Under the pieces are notes generated by a model that saw nothing but the letters and a program-made list of their open reading frames with translations, had not been told where the DNA came from and searched no databases. Below, one piece after another: positions 63,277-64,000 of a stretch of DNA of 64,000 nucleotides (the first letter of the stretch is position 1; every line of letters begins with the position of its first letter). The translations under genes were made by a program, and so were the position numbers. Source of the DNA: Clostridium polyendosporum. Lineage in GTDB: Bacteria > Bacillota > Clostridia > Clostridiales > Clostridiaceae. The stretch is from assembly GCF_018332455.1 (NCBI RefSeq), contig NZ_BOPZ01000002.1, positions 124,001-188,000 on the forward strand, written 5' to 3'.

Positions 63277-63960
63277 ATGATATATATGTTAGATACAGCT
63301 AATTTGGCGGCTATAAAAAAGGCATATGACTTATATCCTTTAAGCGGAGTTACAACAAATCCAACAATTATTTCAAAAGAAAATAAAGGTTTTATAGAGA
63401 TATTACAGGATATTAGAAATATAATAGGTGAAGATATTATGCTTCACGCACAAGTACTAGGAACAACAGCTGAAGAAATGATAGAGGAAGCAAAGTATCT
63501 CAAAGAAAAAATAGGTAAAAACATATATGTTAAAGTTCCAGTAACTCAGCAAGGAATTAAAGCTATTAAGATTTTGAAAAAACAAGATTTTAAAATAACT
63601 GCAACGGCCATTTTTACAGCCCAACAGGCATTAATGGCAGGAGTAAGTGGGGCAGATTTTGTTGCTCCTTATGTTAATAGAATAGATAACATAAGTGGTA
63701 ATGGAGTAGAAGTTGTAAAAAACATAATCGATCAAATAAAAGTATATAATCTAGATACTAAGGTACTAGCAGCATCCTTTAAAAATGTTCAGCAGGTTCA
63801 TGAGGTTTCAAAGATTGGAGTACACTCAATAACTGTTAATCCGGAAATAATGGACAAAATGTTAGAGCATCCACTTACTGATTGGAGCGTAAATGAATTT
63901 ATTAAGGATTGGAAAAAAGTTTATGGACAAAGTTCAAACACTATAATAAGTGAAGTTTAG
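63277..63960 (+). CDS. Transaldolase / fructose-6-phosphate aldolase-like, second copy
   Basis: A 227-residue short transaldolase with Schiff-base K86 in YVKVPVTQQGI, DTANLAAIKKA at the N-terminus and GVTTNPTII near residue 24. It differs widely from the protein at 39084, so it is not a recent duplicate. TGGAGG precedes the ATG. As the last visible gene of the PTS-transketolase cluster it should help process the imported pentose phosphate; a fructose-6-phosphate aldolase activity is the main alternative. Confidence 0.9.
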   Translation: MIYMLDTANLAAIKKAYDLYPLSGVTTNPTIISKENKGFIEILQDIRNIIGEDIMLHAQVLGTTAEEMIEEAKYLKEKIGKNIYVKVPVTQQGIKAIKILKKQDFKITATAIFTAQQALMAGVSGADFVAPYVNRIDNISGNGVEVVKNIIDQIKVYNLDTKVLAASFKNVQQVHEVSKIGVHSITVNPEIMDKMLEHPLTDWSVNEFIKDWKKVYGQSSNTIISEV

Positions 63961-64000
63961 TAATTTATAGATTAATTATAAAGTATATAGAAATCAGGGG

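Overview
The window is low-GC DNA with strong AGGAGG-type ribosome binding sites, mostly co-directional operons, an alpha/beta-type small acid-soluble spore protein, PRD/PTS regulators and abundant Rho-independent terminators. This points to a spore-forming Clostridium-type Firmicute. No tRNA, rRNA or CRISPR array was seen. Both window ends look like ordinary chromosome; the first gene is cut by the left edge.

Layout. 1-1.0 kb: 3' part of an amidohydrolase. 1.1-5.0 kb: a preQ1-I riboswitch with terminator, then a five-gene operon of an HgdB-like 2-hydroxyacyl-CoA dehydratase/reductase, its BadF-type ATPase activator, and queC-queD-queE. 5.3-7.5 kb: topoisomerase III. 7.7-16.3 kb: a C4-dicarboxylate (malate) module with a DcuS/MalK-type sensor kinase, response regulator, malic enzyme, KdgT-family carrier, beta carbonic anhydrase, Ldh2-family malate/lactate dehydrogenase and PEP carboxykinase. 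16.6-21.3 kb (minus strand): a giant four-domain glycosyltransferase and a UDP-GlcNAc dehydratase-type SDR. 21.8-25.5 kb: an APH-fold kinase, a second near-identical malic enzyme preceded by a response-regulator remnant, and lrgAB. 25.9-28.7 kb: an NMT1/SsuA-type ABC importer. 29-31.6 kb: MBL hydrolase, SASP and PHP phosphatase. 31.6-45.6 kb: pentose catabolism (sugar symporter, xylR with a perfect operator, xylA, xylB, transaldolase, transketolase, galM, a second ROK regulator) and methylglyoxal synthase, bordered by remnants of an IS21-type element. 45.7-52.6 kb: a LacI-controlled alpha-glucoside ABC importer plus a GH13 glucosidase, preceded by a decayed copy of the 5' end of lacI. 53-56.2 kb: decaying DNA with a broken histidine kinase, a 975-bp transposon-like element carrying a DUF3892 gene, and a frameshifted HAD hydrolase. 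56.5-64 kb: a PRD regulator, split transketolase, ascorbate/pentitol-type PTS (EIIA, EIIB, EIIC) and a second transaldolase.

How it works together. The theme is carbon entry into central metabolism. Malate goes to pyruvate (malic enzyme) or, via oxaloacetate, to PEP. Pentoses enter through XylA/XylB or a PTS and pass through two separate transketolase/transaldolase sets. Maltose-type oligosaccharides enter by ABC transport and are hydrolysed inside the cell.

The most notable non-gene structures are (i) a dispersed family of about 65-bp double-hairpin repeats, at least seven or eight copies, all intergenic; (ii) the 975-bp element with 26-bp inverted ends and a 9-bp target duplication; (iii) signs of segmental duplication and decay at the malic enzyme, lacI and transketolase loci; and (iv) the riboswitch-linked HgdB/BadF pair in the queuosine operon.
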